From NCBI GenBank assembly GCA_023053685.1, contig JALIGW010000014.1:15723090-15787089 (forward strand): a DNA stretch of 64,000 nucleotides, read 5' to 3'. Under the pieces are notes generated by a model. It was not told where the DNA came from. It did not search any database and saw only the letters and a list, made by a program, of their open reading frames with translations. How positions within the stretch are numbered: the first letter of the stretch is position 1; every line of letters starts with the position of its first letter. The DNA is from Diadophis punctatus similis. Its lineage: Eukaryota; Chordata; Lepidosauria; Squamata; Dipsadidae. This document shows positions 1 to 64,000 of this stretch, in pieces. A program made the position numbers and the translations under genes.

Positions 1-498
1 TGGTGGCAAAGAACCGGAGGGCCTTGTTCCAGTGGGACTGCATCATGGCCTGGAACTGGCTGACCATCTCAGCCTGCTGAGCCTCCAGGAGGCTGTACCT
101 GGCCTTGCACTCTCACAGGTCTTCCCTCTGCTTGGAAAGCCTATGCTCGTAGTCCTCAGTGAGGTGCTTCTACTGAGCCTCCTTCTCGGCAAGATCCAAT
201 TTGAACTGAGCTGTTTTGCCAACTCTTTCTCGTGGTGGCTGCTTAGCTCCAACAACTGCTTCCTGTTGAGGCCCTAAGGAGCCCAGGCGAGGAGGCGAGG
301 AGTGGCTGGGAGGGGCGAGTAGAGGCTGGCGAGGCACCCCTCGACGTGAGAGACATCGAGTTGGCCACGGCCACCCAGTCACATGATCACCTAGCCATAC
401 CCACACAGCCTGTCATTAGGCAGATCGTATTAGTGGTCTGCGGGATTTAAAATTATGAATGTAGTGGTCTCTAAGGTCCGAAAGGTTGGTGACCCCTG
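1..498 (-). pseudogene. hAT-like repeat end joined to a decayed coiled-coil gene fragment
   Basis: The plus strand ends at 498 in GGTTGGTGACCCCTG, the reverse of a hAT-type terminus (CAGGGGTCACCAACC). Reading inward on the minus strand, 1-280 encodes a broken coiled-coil sequence: KQLLELSSHHEKELAKQ, then in a shifted frame LTEDYEHRLSKQREDL, a stop, ECKARYSLLEAQQAEMVSQF and QAMMQSHWNKALRFF. The FQAMMQ-HW segment reminds me of centrobin (CNTROB), but this is from memory and weak. The other end lies outside the window. Confidence 0.45.
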
Positions 499-915
499 GT
501 CTAAACTGTCTTAAGCAAGCATTCCTTTCAATAGAGACCCTCAGAATAAAGCTAAATAGCAGCATGTTTAAAGGCTAGAATAGTATTATATTTTCACATA
601 CTTCTCAAATTGGAGCCAACGGTTTGTACAAAGCAAAAAAAAAAAAAAAACCAATCATCTGCCTCAATATAAGGAAGATGAGTTACTAACCAGAACTTTA
701 CCCAGTGACCAAGACAACAGGATCTTCGATGACAACGAAGAGAAGATACTATTTATGGGCTTGCAAATTTGGCCACCATTATCTAACTGGCTGTGATCAG
801 AAATGAACTAGAAGAGTCGAGAGCCCTCCTGGCTCTTCTGGTTTCCTTTTTCCAGCAAGGACAGAAGGCTTAAATATTTTGCAACTACAGATGCGAACTG
901 CATAGAGGAGCTTAC

Positions 916-60962
<60,047 letters not shown>

Positions 60963-62269
60963 CTAAGAAAATTATAGTTAAATATTACAATAAAATTTAT
61001 GAAATCAGAACTCCAACATTCAAATTTAATCATGTATTCATATAGTTATTGGGCCCTGAGGATTAGCCCCTTTATCTAACCTTTGTGATGACTCTAAAGC
61101 ACTATAATTCCAAAGGGTTTTTAAAAAATCTTCAAAAGAAGGCTTTGCCAATTCTACTTTGGCAGACTTTTTCAATTCTCCTGGTATTTTTATGGGGTGC
61201 CAATGTCTCATCCACTATCTGGGAATCATATCTAATTATTAAATGTATATGATAATATGATAGCATAAGCTGAAATATTCCTAACCTTTCTGCCTTTGTC
61301 CTGCTTTGAATGAGTTTCACTTACTTCATCTTTCGTGTGTGTGTACATTCACACCAATGCAGGGCACAAATAGTATCACCGTATCATGGTATTAGATAAT
61401 GATTAGCTTTATATATTTGTGACAAAATACTGACATTAATATATAGATTATATAGTTCACTAATAAATGTGATAATACATATTAACATATAGACAGAGGT
61501 ACTCAAATATAGTGCAATATACATTTATACATTATCTGCAACATCCAGTGTTTCTACACTTCAGTATACCAACATAGTTATATTATCATTTATATATAGT
61601 CCACAGACCAAGTGACAGAATTTAAAAATACAGCATACCATTAACGCATGCATTAACAGTACATATATAAAAGAGGAAACCTTATAAAGTTACCTATACA
61701 CATACACACACACAATACACCAGTTTCTGTAAGCTAAGACTATAAATAAAACTTTTGCTACTGCCTTCAAAACACCTGCGTATTGTGTCAGGGTTCCAAG
61801 TAATACACCCTATTGAATAAGAATACATCAATCCCCCACCAGGAGTGGAGTGATCAGTGTCAAGAAAGGTATATTAACTCTGATTGCTAATGCGAGTATA
61901 GTGGGCACTTTAAAAGGATGCTTACATGATAGATTATACTAAAGAAATCATACCAATCACTTTTTTAAAGGTATTTTAAACTCCTTTTTCAATAGTATTC
62001 AATTATCTAACTGAATGTAAGCTACATGTTCCCTCTATTAAACTGTCCCATTAAACCGGTTTTTCCTATATAGATGTACTATTTAATGATTTCTACATAT
62101 GGATTATCTATGCATTATCTCCCTAATAGAGGTACTTGATGATTTATCTAATTAAAATTCTTTAGCTTTAGCTTCCCAAATAGCAGATTCTCTTTCAATT
62201 TATTACTTTCCCTCAGGCAACCCCCCTCACAGGCTATTGTTGTGGGAAAAATAAGTGGCAGGAGTATAG
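60963..62269. other. 5'-side intron (intron 5), nothing recognised
   Basis: AT-rich sequence rich in TATAT and ACATATA stretches. I looked for the next upstream ATRX exon here and did not find one. Confidence 0.4.
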
Positions 62270-63160
62270 GTAGGGGTCCCCAACCCTCGGGACATGGCCC
62301 ACTTCCAGGCCGTGAGCTGTGTGCAGGAGTGGGTTCCTCCCAGTTCGGACCAGTTCGCCCGAACCGGTAGCTACCCGATGGTGACATCATGGATCTGGTT
62401 CGGTTGGTGCTGGTCCGTGGGCGCCGCCATCTTTTTTAAAAAAAAAATTTTGAGGATTTTTTTTTAAAATTTCTTTTGCACATGAGAAGAAGCCGAGTTT
62501 CTGGCACTGCGCATGCGTTGCCATCTTGTTTTCAGCTTTTTAAATTTTTTTGAAAATTTTGTGCATTTTTTTGCATTGCGCATGTGCGCGCCCACGAGCA
62601 CGGCCACGCGGCACGGGAGGAAGCGAACAGGCAGAGAGGTTAGAACCCCCACCGACCCCCACCACCACCCTGAAATGAGCCCGTCCTCGGTAGAAAGCGC
62701 ACTTGTGAGAACCCTGCCAGAAAAGTAATCCGGGAGGCGATCCGAGATGCCTCCATTCCTCCTCCTTACCTTATTTCCCCCCCGCCCCATCCTTTCCCAA
62801 TTGCTTTGTCCCACTCAGACCCTTGAGAGGAGCCTGCCACATGCGCTTTCTTCTGAGGACGGGCTCATTTCAGGGTGGCGTGGGGAGTGGTGGAGCACGC
62901 GTGGTGAGAAAGAGGCGCAATTTAAAGAGACCGGCGAGCCGGGGTGGGGGAGGAAAGTGGCAAAGAAAAGGTGGCAGCAACAGAGGCAGCAACAGCCCCG
63001 GCACACACCCCTCCTCACCCAGCGCGGCTGTCAGGGCTCCAGGAGGAGGAGAGGATCCCGTTTCCTCCATTGGGAAGTGAGCTAAATTTCACTTAAAGGC
63101 TGTTTCACATGGCTTTTTAGTCCCACAAAGGACGGCAAAAAACACGACAAAGCTGGGCTG
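62270..63160. repeat. Composite GC-rich repeat with hAT-like starts and an inverted repeat
   Basis: Two hAT-like starts follow each other (GGGGTCCCCAACCCTCGGGA at about 62273 and CAGGAGTGGGTTCCTCCCAG at 62327). Inside, CCCTGAAATGAGCCCGTCCTC (62668-62688) and its inverse in 62840-62880 form arms separated by about 150 bp. The open frames on both strands are GC-rich repeat artefacts. Confidence 0.5.
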
Positions 63161-63176
63161 GGGTGACACCCCCAGG

Positions 63177-63690
63177 GGAGAAAGAGAGGAGGTGGAAGGG
63201 AAAAGGAAAGAGAGAGAAACAGAGAAAGAGCGAGAGAAAGAGAGGGAGGGAGGGGAAGAGAAAGGGGGAAGAGAAAGAGAGAAAGAGAGAGGGGAGGGAG
63301 AGAAAGAGGGAGGAAGGGGGAAGAAAGAGTGGGAAAGAGAGAGAGGGAAGGGAGGGAAAGAAAAACAGAGGGAGGAAGGGGGAAAGAGAAAGAGTGGGAA
63401 AGAGGAGGAAGGGAAAGAAAGGGAGGGAGGGTGGGAAAGAGTGAGAGAAGAAGAGGGGGTGAAGAGAGAAAGAGAGGAAGGGAAAGAGAGGAGGGGAAAG
63501 AGAAAGGGGGAAAGAGGGAGAGGGGAGGGAGGGAAAGAGGGAGGAAGGGGGAAGAAAGAAAGAATGGGGAAGAGAGAGGGAGAGAAAGAGGGGAGGGAGG
63601 GAAAGGAGGAGGGGGAAAAAGAAAGAGGAGGGGAAGGAGAAGGAGAAGGGGAAGAGAAAGAGGGGAGAGAAAGAGAGGGAGGGACAGAGA
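63177..63690. repeat. Polypurine (GA/GGGA/GAAA) tract of about 510 bp
   Basis: The plus strand is almost purely A and G for over 500 bp, with pyrimidine-rich complement. The long Arg/Glu/Lys/Gly and Ser/Leu/Pro open frames in both directions are products of this composition and not genes. Confidence 0.93.
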
Positions 63691-63734
63691 AATGATATTA
63701 CAAAAGTTTTTCTTTTTTATTAGAAGCTCTGTAA

Positions 63735-63869
63735 CAGAAGTCTTCAAACTTGGCAACTTTAAGACTTGTGGACTTCAACTCTCAGAATTCTCCAGCCAGC
63801 ACAGCAGGCTGGAGAATTCTGGGAGTTGAAGTCCACAAGTCTTAAAGTTGCCAAGTTTGGGGACCCCTG
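63735..63869. mobile_element. hAT foldback MITE with perfect 8-bp target duplication
   Basis: It starts CAGAAGTCTTCAAACTTGGC and ends GCCAAGTTTGGGGACCCCTG, with CTCTGTAA on both sides (63727-63734 and 63870-63877). The arms meet near CCAGCACAGCAGGCTGG. Confidence 0.9.
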
Positions 63870-64000
63870 CTCTGTAACAAGGAAGAGCTGGTTATTCATT
63901 TCAAATCATCCATGAGTGGAAGAAGGATGACACCATCTCTTTGTGTATTCAGAATTTGAAGCTAGATAATAGATAAGTAATTGATTGATTGATTGATTGA

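Noticed and set aside
61132..61320. Next upstream ATRX exon
   Set aside because: The 62-codon frame does not resemble ATRX and lacks a matching acceptor and donor pair.
63082..63829. Long Ser/Leu/Pro and Arg/Glu/Lys open frames on both strands
   Set aside because: They coincide with a polypurine tract, are open in several frames at once and have no complex sequence.

Overview
This is a vertebrate nuclear window, most likely from a squamate reptile and probably a snake. Exons are short with long GT-AG introns, and the introns are full of tRNA-derived Sauria-type SINEs, CR1/L2/BovB-like LINE pieces, hAT and Tc1/mariner relatives and long microsatellites. I recognise no prokaryotic or organellar sequence. 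The species call is an inference from repeat types and from the diverged but clearly amniote ATRX protein.

The only host gene I can support is ATRX, the SWI/SNF-type chromatin remodeller that works with DAXX on histone H3.3. It lies on the minus strand and runs through the whole window. I place 25 consecutive internal exons, from 60962 (5' side) down to 916 (3' side). If the very large exon is numbered 9 as in human, these are exons 6 to 30. All donor and acceptor sites are GT-AG and all intron phases are compatible. Together they give 5,918 nt, an open frame of 1,972 codons. The order is: linker (exon 6), ADD histone-reading domain (exons 7 to start of 9), the long disordered acidic/basic region with an HP1-type motif (exon 9), acidic linkers and the DAXX-binding segment (exons 10 to 15), the Snf2 ATPase N lobe (16 to 22), the inter-lobe linker (23 to 26) and helicase C lobe (26 to 30). 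The first exons and the last five or so lie outside the window.

The introns hold nearly everything else. Six Sauria-type SINEs, a CR1-like LINE with three foreign blocks nested in it (28757-31970), an L2-like LINE split by a hAT element (19100-20910), a complete but frameshifted Tc1 element (54587-56195), hAT foldback elements with perfect 8-bp target duplications, TA-flanked MITEs, two LTR-like segments, an inverted pair of an unclassified ORF-bearing repeat (44475-47626 and 48868-50290), and four foldback repeats carrying hammerhead-like ribozyme cores.

Most noteworthy: (1) intron 10 opens with an in-frame, strongly basic 69-codon extension of exon 10 followed by a repeat-poor stretch with poly(A) signals, the layout expected for a truncated ATRX isoform; (2) hammerhead-like cores in foldback repeats; (3) a hAT-type repeat end joined to a decayed coiled-coil gene fragment at 1-498; (4) a new Glu-rich insertion in helicase exon 27 while the poly-Glu tract of exon 15 is missing; (5) a recent duplication flanking exon 28; (6) a microsatellite serving as the pyrimidine tract of the first ADD exon.
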